From Sarocladium kiliense (Eukaryota > Ascomycota > Sordariomycetes > Hypocreales > Sarocladiaceae), in assembly GCA_030734395.1 (NCBI GenBank), contig JAUZTG010000042.1, positions 310,001 to 374,000 of the forward strand: a DNA stretch of 64,000 nt, written 5' to 3'. The notes beneath the pieces are model-generated. The model was given only the letters and a program-made list of their open reading frames with translations. It did not search any database and was not told the DNA's origin. Below are positions 34,061-45,212 of this stretch, piece by piece; the first letter of the stretch is position 1; every line of letters starts with the position of its first letter. The translations under genes and the position numbers were made by a program.

Positions 34061-34327
34061 GGGGTACGCAACTAAAGGCGGGATGGTGGGTGTGGATCTA
34101 TCCCGTCAATGTGTCCAACCTCCATCTGTCGAATGTCTACAAGCCAGACCATTTGGAGAGAATTGTCACAATGGATTGATTTCTTGTGAAGATAGAAAAC
34201 AGTATGTGTTCTTACAATTCAGTAGCATCGCTATGCAAATCTCACTGAACCAGCATCCCTACCATGCATATATAAGGGGGATGCCTCTGCCATCCCTTTT
34301 TCAACCCCTTCGTCTCTAATACGTTGT

Positions 34328-37300
34328 CTATACCGCCTGACTATACCCCGAAACCAAACGCCTTTGCCCATATTTGACATATTTACGCACCTCATCCGCC
34401 CAAAACACCGAGCTACAGAGCACAAGCAGCCGCAACAAATCGCTGAGGTACAGCGCCTCCGTCTGGAAAATCTCCTGCAGCCATGGAAAATAGATAACCA
34501 GCAGCTGGCAGAGGAGACTCAGAGACACGGCCCAGTTGAAGAGGTGGTTGGAGAAGAAGCCAACTTCGCCACGTAGGATGGATTTGGACTCGGAACGGCA
34601 TGACAAGGCATTGAACATGTCGAAGAGGACGAAGCAGGTGAAGGTCATGGTGGTGTCGCGGCGGGTGACTTCGCCATCGGCAAGCATCTCCCGTCGGTAG
34701 ACGAGGATTGTGCCAACCATGATGAAAGTGGCGGACTGGGCGACGCGCATGAGGACTGACTTGGTGAGGACTTTATCGCCGCGTCTGCGTGGTGGACGGT
34801 TCATGACGTCGGGATCGACCTTCTCGACACCGAGAGACTGTGCTGGCGGGCCATCCATGATGATGTCTTCGATGTGTTAGCTACATTGTGTCTCACTTGG
34901 TAAAGGAGGTACTCACTGATCCAGAGAATCTGCATGGCATTAAGCGGATTCTTGTAGCCAAAGAGCGTGCAAAGGAAAACCAGTGAAAGGCTCGCCGCAC
35001 TGGTGCTCAGCTGGAACGTCAGGAAATTTTGTATGTTGTAGAAGATGCCCTTGCCCTCCTCGATTGCCCGAAGGATCGTCGAGAAGTTGTCATCCGTCAA
35101 GATCATATCTGCGGCCTCTTTTGCCACATCCGTGCCCTGGCGGCCCATGGAAATACCAATATCAGCCTTCTTCAAAGCAGGCGCATCGTTTACACCGTCG
35201 CCAGTCATGGCCACAATGTCTCCGCGAGATTGAAGGGCGCCGATGATCTTCATCTTGTGGTCGGGGTTGGTCCGCGCGAAGATGACGGTGTGCTGCATTG
35301 CTTGCGCAAGTTGCTCCTCGGACATTTCGTCTACCTCTTCGCCACGCAAGACGGTTCGTGGACCGTGTTGAGAGTTGTACTGCCCAGCAGAGCCGACATT
35401 CATGCCGAGCTTCCTGCCAATTGCAATAGCAGTAGATTCTGCATCACCGGAGATCATGATGACCTTGACGCCGCCTCTCATAAGTCTTCGGACGGCGCGT
35501 TCAACGCCAGGCTTCAGCGGGTCACTCATAGCAACAAGCCCGGCAAAGGCCAAGTGCTTGTATGTGTCATCAGACCCCTGTGGCAGTGGACTCGGCGGCG
35601 CTTCAGAGGCAGGCGTCGAGACTCGAGTCGCGCTCGCAGAAGCCCTACCCTTGGTCGGTTGAGATACGGGGCCACTTGCGAAAGCGAGCACTCTAAGTCC
35701 TTCGGATGCCATAGCGTCGGCTGCCTGCATGGCCTCTTTCTTGCCATTGGAGTCCAGGATCATCTCTCGCCCGTCACCATCGATGTAGGTGTCGCACGCC
35801 TCCAGGACCCTTTCGATCGAGCCCTTCATATAGGCGTACTCCTTCTCTTCGTGGCTGTCCGATCCAACAGTGACACCCATGTACTTGCGTTCAGAGCTGA
35901 AAGGAATCTCGCTGACTCTTGGTCCCGCAGATTCTCTCGCGTCGTGCTCATTGAATCGATCGATAAGATCGAGCATGGCTACGTCAGTGGGCTGACCAAC
36001 CCAGCGCGTCCGGACGGAACCGTCGTTCTCTGCGGTTGAGGATAGCACCGCACTGGCTGCCGCGCCGCTTTCAGTGTACTTCTCGGAAAGTCGCGCATTG
36101 TTCGCAATGTTTCCGATGCGAAGAATTCTCTGTGAAGCACCTTTCAAGGTTGTGTTCTCTTCATCAACCTCCGTCTCTAGGTCAACTGGAGCCGAGCCTT
36201 TCGTACCAAAGTGCCACCATTTGACAACGGTCATATGGTTAGTTGTAAGTGTACCTACAAATCCTCCCATTAGTGAGTCTTCACAATGCAGGCGACTATT
36301 CGTCCTTACCAGTCTTGTCTGTGCAAACAACGTTTACCGAGCCAAGTGTCTCGACCTTCGGCATTCGGCGAACGATAGCATGATGCTTTGCCATGCGGTG
36401 AACGCCAAGAGCCAGCGTCACTGTTACGATGATGGGCAATCCCTCGGGAATAGCGGCAACAGCCAAGGATATGGATATCGTGAAGATGTCCAGTAGCTTC
36501 TTCCCCTGGAGCCACCCGACAATCGAGATTAAGCCAATAACACCGAAGGAGAACTTGCTCAATTGCGAGCCGAGATCATCCATGGACAGCTGAAGAGGCG
36601 ATCGAGGACTCTCCGTACCTGACACACTTGTAGCGATGGTGCCAAATTGAGTATGTCCACCTGTCGCAAAGACAATGCCCTGGCCGTGACCAGATGTAAC
36701 GAGAGTTCCCATATACACAACGTTCGAGGCCTCGTCGCGCCCACCCTTGTCACCATTCTCTGTCGCGGGCGACAAAGAACCAGGGGACGGAGGCTTGAAG
36801 TGACTGAAAGACTGTGCAAAATGCCGTCTTGACTTGGCCTCGGCCTGGATCTTGATTGGCTCAGTCTCGCCGGTGAGGTTCGAGACGTCCACGGTTAGAT
36901 CACTGGCTTTTGTAACACGGATGTCAGCCGGTACACGATCTCCTGTGGTGAAAAGTACAAGGTCGCCTGGAACAAGTTGTGCAGCCATGACTTTCGAGGA
37001 TGAAGAGGCAATAGGATCTTTGGTTGCGTTCACAGGCTTTGCACTGTCGGCCTTGAGGTCCGCCTCACCACCAGGCCAGCTCTGTCCAGTAGGTAGAGAC
37101 AGCACTCTTGAGCCCTGGCTTCGGATCAAGTGTGCGTAGTTCGGGACAAGGTGATTCAACGCTTCGATCGACTTTTCTGATCGGTACTCCTGCACAAACC
37201 CGACGCTCACGACGATTGTTACGGCTACAGTGATACTGATAGCATCATCTTTGTTGCCGAGCAGGAGCGATGCGCCGGCAGAGACAAGCAGCAGAATGAT

Positions 37301-37707
37301 CAGGGGTTCTTGGAATTGCTTCACAAATCTCAGCCATATTGGCTCGGGAGGTTCGTGAGGGATCTCGTTTGGGCCGTAATCGCTCAGCCGGTTCAGTGCA
37401 TCGGTTGGTGAGAGTCCATTCGTGAGGGATGTTCGTAGTCGGGCGGCAGCCTCGCTCGGGGTCATGTGGGAGTACTCATCAGCAACGCTCTGTGTGGCGC
37501 AAGGTTAGTGCCCAGACTTGACGTGCATTGTAAGATAGGGGAACGAACCCTAGCATGCGAAGAAGTCGTCCGTGTATGACGAACCGGCCGTACTGGCCTG
37601 TCATCATCGGGGCCATCGCCCGTCAGGCCGGTGATGGATGGGATGACATTGGTGGGCAATAGAGGCGTGTTGCTCGAGCCCTTGCGATCCAGGGACGGCA
37701 GTTGCAT
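34328..37707 (-). CDS. PMR1: Golgi Ca2+/Mn2+ P-type ATPase
   Basis: An SPCA-type pump that loads Ca and Mn into the Golgi for glycosylation and secretion. Exons 37707-37549, 37489-36310, 36254-34917 and 34866-34328 encode 1071 aa. Motifs in order: VSNLTGETEPIK (actuator), AAIPEGLPIIVTVTLALGVH (M4), CTDKTGTLTTN with phosphorylated D444 (the Gly447 codon is split by an intron), MISGDAESTA and MTGDGVNDAPALKKADIGI. The M6 segment NIIMDGPPAQSLGVE gives N893, D897 and Q902, with the same spacing as N774/D778/Q783 of yeast Pmr1, where Q783 confers Mn transport. The nucleotide domain carries an unusual Ser/Ala/Pro-rich insert (PTKGRASASATRVSTPASEA). No ATG lies upstream of 37707 in frame. Confidence 0.96.
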
Positions 37708-39801
37708 CGTCAAGCGGTTGGGTCGTGAGGGACAGGGCCACCGGTACACTCAAGCACCGGGACGGGTATTAGTCCAGCAGCAAGACTCGAGTCGGGCGCG
37801 TCATGAAGAGGTTGTAGAACAAGGGGGTAGACGAAGGAGAGATGGTCGGCCGTCAGGTCGTGAAGTGGCAGCCGGAGCACCCAAAGATATATGCGCCCGG
37901 AACAGAGGAGAGTCTGAGTGTGGTGCTGTAATTTCGATTCGCCGGGAAAGCTCAGGTCGAGCGCATTCGGTGATGATGGACGCAGGATCGTTTGGACGAC
38001 AAAAAGTGTTGGAGGTGGCCTTCGGAGGGACAGGACCGAGCTGGAGCCGTTGTGACAGCGAAGCAGTTCAGTCCAGGGGCCAGGCCGCGACTTTGAGGGT
38101 ACTTGGCGCTAAATGCGAGATTAGGTAGCGGGACCAGGTATCGTTAGCGTAGTAGGGCAGTACCTTACAGGCCTAGGTAGGTACCACTTGCTGGGCCAGG
38201 GAGGACGTATGGCCCGCTCACTAATGGGTATTAACGCGAGGCTGTGTTGCAGTAATCAATAAGCGCGACGTAGGGCTAGATCGAAATTCATACGAATTGT
38301 AATGATTCGGCTTGGTCACCTTGGAATTGGGTTCGGTGAGGTCGGTGGGGAGCTTAGGTCGTTAAGCTTAAGGTGCAGCTCTAGTCAGCTCGGTGTTGTC
38401 AGCCTTGGGAAAGCAATGGTTATGAGTGGACGTTTACGAGCGGATTGGGTGGATGTGCTTCGTAAGGGCCAAAGGGCAGAGGCATCATGAATGTTGCAAC
38501 GGATGTGTCGAGTGATGAATTGCACCGCGGGCAGATGTGCAACATTGTCCCAGCTTATGGACTCCTCACATTGCTCCTGGAGCAGCGAAATGAAAGGTTC
38601 TTGTAACGATGCATGCTCGCATTCCAATTACCACTATGCTGTTGAAGTTGATGGCAGGACGTAATGTAGGTGAGGTATGCTGTTTCGATAGGACCTCAAA
38701 TGGACGAGCCACAGAGACATGCTTGCCCAGGAGAGAATGACCCTGCGCAGAGTTTCCGTCGTGGACATTACCAACATTCTCAGAGATAGTGCATGTGGCA
38801 TGCATGTTTGCTCGATGCTAGATCAGACATTTGCGGATTGTTGGTCGTCGTCAAGTCCATCGAAACAATGCAGACGTTGCAGTGATAAGAATGAAGGGAC
38901 CATTCTACAGGAAGATTGTCACAGAGGTTACCTTGGGGACATCTGAGACAAGCCATGTCAGGGTGTACCGAACTACCTGGGTCTTGCGGAACAGTATGGG
39001 CCAGCATAACCAGACGACACAATTGATCTGATATGGTCTCGATTCATGTGAAAAGTCACAAGTTTTGGTTCATCTGCCCATAATCCAGGCCCCTTAATAA
39101 TTGTCGGGTTGCTCATGTTTCTCTTCCTTGCGCAGATCATGGATATTCCTCTTCCGTGTCGATGACAGCCTTCAGGGTAGCTGAGTTCCCGCTAACCCCA
39201 ATCCAGCAGTACCTGGCACGTGCATTCAACGCTAAGCTTCTTCAGGCTACTCCACGAGCCACTCTTGAGCCACCGTCTGTCTCTGTCCGTCTGCAGCAGC
39301 ATCTCTCCCCAGCCACGCCTATTTCTCAGGCGCCGGTCCCCCTCCACACCCGCGAAACCTGGAAATTTCCCACTCATCAGGCCCCCGTCGCAAGCTTCCA
39401 CCACCCGCTCCCAACCCAAACCCCCGTCCATCTCTCTCTCTTTCACTCTGGCTTTCGCGTCGCTTCGAACCTTCGTGACCTCTTCAATCGCTTCTGCCAT
39501 TATTCCGCGCGCCCCAGCTACCTCCCTCGACTCTTCATGAGTGCGGCCCGTCAACAGCGCGTGTGACGCTTTGCTGACACGTTTCGCTCCTCTGCGGCTG
39601 TCCGGCGCCCTTGTTTACCTCGACACTTTCTAAGTATCCACCTGGACGCGCCGACGCACACGCCTCGTCTCGACATCGTCCTCCGCGAACCACCAACCCC
39701 TCCAACGCCGCCGTCGAGTATCTTCCTCGGGTCTGGCTTTGCTCCTTCATTGATTCATTGATTGTTTGCTTGCCATTCTTTGAGTTTCGCACGTCGCAAT
39801 C
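37708..39801. promoter_or_regulatory. Long divergent promoter region of PMR1 and RAD21
   Basis: About 2.1 kb between divergent start codons. From 39150 to 39800 the plus strand is strongly C/T-rich and is probably the RAD21 promoter and leader. Near-matches to MCB elements (GACGCGC, GCGCGT) occur at about 39556 and 39645, but no perfect ACGCGT. I see no gene between 37.7 and 39.1 kb. Confidence 0.45.
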
Positions 39802-41714
39802 ATGTTCTATTCAGCAGATCTTCTCCAGAAGAGCGGGCCGCTCGCCCGCGTCTGGATGTCTGCCAATCTCGAGCGCAAGCTCTCCAAGAACCACATTCTT
39901 CAGTCCAGCGTCGCCGACAGTGTCGAGGCTATCATCACACCGAATCAGGCTCCCATGGCCCTGCGGCTGAGCAGTCAGCTGCTGCTCGGTGTTGTCCGAA
40001 TCTACCAGCGCAAAACGCGTTATTTGCTTGATGACTGCAACGAAGCGATGATGAAGATCAAGATGGTACGTGACTAACCTTTTCCTTCTCTTCCAGCATC
40101 GCACTGACTTTCGTCCCACAGGCCTTCCGATCCAGTGGTAATAACGACATGGCTGCAAGCATGCAAATAACCAACCGCGAAGCTCTCGTTCTCCCAGACA
40201 AGATCACGCCATACGACAACCTTGACCTGCCTCCGCCTCCGGACCCGTCATGGCTGCTCTCGCAGGTCGATGAGGTTTCCGCCACACCTGTCGGCCGCAA
40301 GGGTCGCGTTAGCAACCGCGACATTAATCTGCAGGAGGACTTCGACAACAGCCAGTTTCTTCATGGCAACCCTCTGGACGATGATGCCATCCGGCCAATG
40401 GAGGACCTCGATCTGGAGCTGGATTTTGGTCTTGATCTCGACGATGGGCCAAGCCAGAGCATCGAAATGGGTCGAGACGCGCCCGCGGCGCGTGGTGTGG
40501 ATGAAGACATGTTCAGCGAGTTCGACATGATGTCGCGGACAAAGGATGGTGCCGGACGCGATCAGTCGCTTAACCTTGACTTTGGCGACGATGGTGTCCG
40601 TATTGCTGACAACGAAGGCGACATTATGATGGACGACGACTTCGGATTCAACGCGGACGACCAGTCCGCCATGCCCACGATGGGTGCTCGTCCAGATACT
40701 CGTGCGCGCATCTCAGAATCTCCCCTCTCCGACATTGACGACGATTTTGCCAAAGCTGTTGAGCACGAGTACTCGCGCAATCAGACTGACCTCTACGAAC
40801 CCGAAGACGAGACAGAGCAGACTCTTGTCCGAAGGCCAACTCAACGGGCCAAGAAGCAGAAGGTCATGGCACCCGACGACGAGATCGCGCTTTCCAGCAC
40901 GCACATCAAGCAACAGCAGGCTGATCGGTCGAACATTCTGCGAGAACCTTCTTTCCTTCCCCGAAACCCCTACTTATTGTCTCTCCTCGAGATGCAGAAG
41001 AGTGGTGGCTTCGTCACGAATATCATCATGGACGGCCGGAGCTCAGTATGGGCACCAGAGCTCCAAGGCATGCTCGGAATGGACTTCCGTGGCGCAGGTG
41101 ATCACAAGCGCAAGCGCGACAGCGGAGTGGCTGATGTTGAAAGCGATCCTGGTGCCAAGTCACCACGCCTCGAGCTTGGTGACGAGTCGGAGGTGGGCAT
41201 CGATGGGCAGCTTGCTGGCAACCAGTCCGTCGCGCGTGACAGCACCATTATTGGTCTCCCTGACGATGACGGCCTGGCTCTTCCTGAAGATGAGGGCATG
41301 GATACTCTCCCAGCCTTCGACGACACTACTGCTCCTCTCGTTCACCCAAGCGACAGCGGCCCGGTCTCACTTGGTACCAAGCATGCCGTTCACATTCTGC
41401 GCGACATCTTTGGCTCCGAAGCCGCGACAAATGCTGAGAAGCGGAAGAAAGCCGTCGTCTTCCAAGATCTTGTTCCCGAGCAGCGCACGACCAAGGCCGA
41501 GGCAACAAAGATGTTCTTCGAGTGTCTCGTTCTCGCGACAAAGGATGCTATCAAGGTCGAGCAAGGACCTGGCCTCGGCGACCCGATCAAGGTTCGCGGC
41601 AAGCGTGGACTTTGGGGCTCTTGGGCTGAGCGCGAAGCTGGCGGTGAGATCCAGAACCAGGATGAGCCGGAACACGTTATCGCACAAGCACCAGCCGTCG
41701 CTGTCGGCGCCTAA
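39802..41714 (+). CDS. RAD21: Cohesin kleisin subunit Rad21/Scc1
   Basis: The kleisin that closes the Smc1-Smc3 ring and is cut by separase at anaphase. Exons 39802-40065 and 40122-41714 encode 618 aa. The N-terminal kleisin domain (MFYSADLLQKSGPLARVWMS; LGVVRIYQRKTRYLLDDCNE) spans about residues 1-100. The middle is acidic and disordered and contains SIEMGR (201-206), a match to the SxExGR separase site. The C-terminal winged helix (HAVHILRDIFG; TKAEATKMFFECLVLATKDA) is present. The length and N terminus fit mitotic Rad21/Scc1 rather than meiotic Rec8. Confidence 0.94.
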
Positions 41715-42511
41715 TGTCTGCATCGATTGCCGGGTCATGGTCTTTAGATGATCAACACCCGCTCGGCTTGTAAAGAGTATTGGATCACCTTGCATTTCTA
41801 AAAGAAAAACAAGTCGGCAACCTGCCTTTTGGAATCAAAAAAGAGAGAAAGGGCTAGAGCTTGCCAGGAAAGAAAACACCCATTCGGCGTTACTCAGGCG
41901 TTAGGGGAGATACCACCAGCCGCGTTGTTTGTCAGAGGGACAAGAGGCGGACTGGCTTTGTTCAATATGCGACTTTGGAGCTTGGATCTTTGCAAGGTTT
42001 AAGAGAGGGATGCTCGTTTGAGGAAGAAAGCGCGCAGGAGGATGATGACTGGTTTTGGGATATTCAATGTCTTTTTGTTAGGCGCATCAGAGACGCATTC
42101 ACTTGGTTGGGGATCAGGAGGGATATGCCCTCTTCTCCTTCTCCTCCCTCTTTGGCTGAGAGGGCCTTTGTCATAGCTACGTAGTATCGAAATGCCACTG
42201 CATGGACGTATCGAAATTCGTCTTCCAATTCTGCTCGTGACCCAGTGGGTAGCCAGATTCGATAGCTTTGGTTGTTTTTGGTGGGATGGAGGCTGCCTAC
42301 TTGACGTACTTAGTTCAGGCATCGCTTTGACTTCTGCCCCGCCATCGACATTCCCCCACGTCCCTGAACCGCAACCTCTCTCCTCCTCCATCCATCGCAA
42401 ACCAACAATCTCCCAAGCAACCTGCCGAAGCGCCCTTGCGAGAATCGAACCAACCGATAATTTGACCACCGAATCAGATATTCTAGCACTCTAAGCCCAC
42501 GAATATCCACT
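41715..42511. other. RAD21 3' flank and TBCA promoter
   Basis: No gene recognised. A C/T-rich run at about 42310-42420 is likely the promoter or leader of the next plus-strand gene. Confidence 0.45.
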
Positions 42512-42952
42512 ATGCCTCCTCCGTCGCAACTCTCCATCGCGACGAGCTCCGTCCGCCGCCTGCTCAAGGAAGAATCAACCTACCAAAAAGAACTCATCAC
42601 TGAAGAGCAAAAAGTCAAAGATCTCGAGCAGCGTATCAAGAATGGCGAGGAGAACGAAGATGGCAACGCGGATTTCATTCTGAAGCAGCACGTATGTTTC
42701 CCCCCTTCCCTCCCCATGCTTTTCTCTCGTTATAGCACCATAGGCTGATATTGTTGGGGGACAATGCAGCGTACCGCTGTTGAACAGACAAAAGCCGTGT
42801 TCGGACCGCTGAGGAGACGCATTGAAGATTCTGTCACCAGGTTGGAGGAGCAGATTGCTATTGGGGAGGAGAATGGTGCGCCGGAGGGGGAGTTGGAGGC
42901 TGCGAGGGAGGTGTTGAAGGAAGGGCAGAAGCCGGTTACCAATGGGAACTAA
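42512..42952 (+). CDS. RBL2: Tubulin-specific chaperone A (cofactor A)
   Basis: Binds newly folded or excess beta-tubulin and hands it on in tubulin assembly. Exons 42512-42691 and 42770-42952 encode 120 aa, the usual size. The protein is almost wholly helical, as in this family: MPPPSQLSIATSSVRRLLKE, ESTYQKELITEEQKVKDLE, then FILKQHRTAVEQTKAVFGPL and RLEEQIAIGEENG. The 78-bp intron falls between KQH and RTAVEQ in phase 0. Confidence 0.92.
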
Positions 42953-43174
42953 GTTTGGACAGTTCCTGTCCGTAGGACTACGAGAAGAAGGGGAGAGAGG
43001 AGGAAGAAGTTATGGATGTATGATCAAGTGAGAAGCGTGAATACCAAATCCAGGCCCAAGGCTGAAGTTGCCTTGTCGATATCACATTCAGTCCGTCCAG
43101 GGCCACGATACCTGCTACACCTGGAACGCCGAGCGAATCCCCATTCCAAAAGAGCACAAGCAATCTCAAACCCT

Positions 43175-44200
43175 CTAATTATCAACCTCCATCTTATCCT
43201 CCCCTGTAACCTCCCCAGCCTCCGCACCACCACTCCTTGGTGTGCCCGTCTCCTCATTCCCCGCCATATCGACATCCTTCCTCTCTTCCTCCGCTTCCCC
43301 TGGCGACGGCTCGCGACTCACCTGCCGACTTGCAGATCTTGACGTCGGTCTGAGACTATCTGGTCTGGGGGTCGCTGCATTCGTGCCTGCTGCGGGTGTT
43401 CCGATGCTGGTGGTCGCAGGCTGTGGTGTGTCTGTTTCGTTGGCTGATTTGGAGGGCTCGTCGATTTCGATCCGGGGTGTTGCGCCGTCTGGTCTGGGAG
43501 TTTGGCCGCGAGCTGGGGTCTGGCCTCTTGCGGGTGTGGGTGCTGCGTCTGAATCGTCGCCCTCGTCCATGCCCTCTCTTCTGTCGACCTCTTCCTTCTC
43601 GTCTCTGATCTGTGCTCGTAACAGCATGCCCTCGTCCATGATCCTGTTGAACTGATCTCTCCTCTCTCCCCAAGTGATATTGTAAGCCTGGCTCTCCCTC
43701 TCCAGTTCGCGACACTCTTCCTCCAGCTTCGCGAGATTGGCAATTTGATCCTCTCTTGGCTTGAGGAGTCTGTTTGAAGTGATCTTCTCAGCAAGCTCGT
43801 CGAATTTCTTCCGCTGAGCGAGCGTCGCCCGTGCAGACTCGAGATGCTCCCTCAAATGCACATTATTATTCCTCACATCCTGACACTCCGCCAGAATCCT
43901 TTGCTGGTCTGCGGCATATCGTGCGCGCTCCCGGGCGTTCGCATCGTGGAGGAACTGCAAGCGCAGGATACTGCTGTCAAAGGCAGCAAAGTCGAAGGTG
44001 ATGTCGTCCTTTAGCTGGTCGTGATTCTCCTGCTGGGACGGCTCGGTGGACTGTGGACCATGGACCGCGGTAGCGACGAGGCTAGAAACGGTAGTCATGC
44101 GTTTGGTGATTCGCTTGAAGGGTCGTTCTTCGACGGAAAGGAGGCGAGCTTTGTGGAGGCTTTGCTCGGCCTCGGGATCGAGGAGCTCCCAGGAAGCCAT
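43175..44200 (-). CDS. THOC7: THO complex subunit 7 (Tho7/Mft1 family)
   Basis: A subunit of THO/TREX, which couples transcription to mRNA export and limits R-loops. A single exon encodes 341 aa from the ATG at 44200 (MASWELLDPEAEQSLHKARL). The Tho7 domain is coiled-coil: FDFAAFDSSILRLQFLHDAN, ARERARYAADQQRILAECQD and FDELAEKITSNRLLKPREDQ. After about residue 215 the protein becomes a disordered Thr/Pro/Glu tail with a short direct repeat (TPARGQTPARGQTP) and ends in KMEVDN. The frame extends upstream without an ATG. Confidence 0.88.
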   Translation of the reverse strand: MASWELLDPEAEQSLHKARLLSVEERPFKRITKRMTTVSSLVATAVHGPQSTEPSQQENHDQLKDDITFDFAAFDSSILRLQFLHDANARERARYAADQQRILAECQDVRNNNVHLREHLESARATLAQRKKFDELAEKITSNRLLKPREDQIANLAKLEEECRELERESQAYNITWGERRDQFNRIMDEGMLLRAQIRDEKEEVDRREGMDEGDDSDAAPTPARGQTPARGQTPRPDGATPRIEIDEPSKSANETDTPQPATTSIGTPAAGTNAATPRPDSLRPTSRSASRQVSREPSPGEAEEERKDVDMAGNEETGTPRSGGAEAGEVTGEDKMEVDN

Positions 44201-45212
44201 GATGGGCAGCTTTCGCAGAAAGAAGCCGACTCTGGCAATTGAAGACAGTGAAACGCTAAGTATTTGTCTGTCACCCTTAGGGATGCCGCCTCGTGCTGGT
44301 CGGATCTTGTCGCGCGTCTGGAATCGAGGGATGGTTGATTCACCATTGAAAGCCGCGATCTGCTGGAGCTCAGCCTTGCTGGACTCGCTCGATTGTAGCA
44401 CGCACTGCGCAGCCAATCACAAAGCAACAACATGTGGGACCAACGCCAAGTGACATACGAGATTCGTTTCCCTTTGTTGCTGCACTTCCTCAAATACTTG
44501 CTGCTCTTCTTCCTCAGATCTTAAGTTGTTGTGAATGTAAGGATCATGCAATGGAGCTTTGTATATTTGAATCTAGTGGTTGGTGACCATAAGATCATGC
44601 CATCTCATTAGCTCACTGCTGGCGGAGCTTCAGCCAAACACAAGCACCATTACCCTTTTTATGCGCGAATCTTGCTTTTAGTTACCGAAGATAAAAAAAC
44701 TACTGCACATCGAGACATGAGGAACTCTAGAGTTGAGACCATTTTATTCCATGATGCAGGGGCCCGGGCGTAAACACTGGCCTTGGGGAGCCCCATTCGA
44801 TGCTCAGGTAATTAAAGTAAAGCTGATACAGATACAGAGAATGCTCCTCAACATACCTGGACACACTTGCCAAAATAACTCAGAGACGTGTTCAAAGTCA
44901 ATCAAGTCTCATGAATGCATCGTCTTAAGTGGGTTTCCAGAACAGGAGTCAAGTCTTGCCCTGCATTTGGCAGCATAGAAGGTTGGACGAGGCCCATCAC
45001 GTGATGACTTACAGCAGCCACCATGCAGTGACTAAGCGCGTTTCTGGGCCATGCATCAATCAGCCTTCCAACTGCTTCCAACTTTCTTTGATTCTTCCAC
45101 CCTCTTGTTCAAATTGCTGTTCTCCCATTTCCTTTTCACCTTTTCATCAACAGAACACATCTCATTCTCCATCCGACCTACAAGTGAGATTCCGATTTTT
45201 GATCAACGAAAC
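44201..45212. promoter_or_regulatory. Divergent promoter region of THO7 and the CCCH protein
   Basis: 1 kb between divergent start codons; no gene or clear motif. The 100 bp before 45213 is C/T-rich. Confidence 0.45.

Noticed and set aside
35029..36039. 336-codon plus-strand frame
   Set aside because: Antisense to PMR1 coding sequence; no domain is recognisable.
40684..41751. 355-codon plus-strand frame in another phase of RAD21
   Set aside because: It is a Ser/Arg/Thr-rich alternate frame of the cohesin gene, whose own frame has clear kleisin domains.
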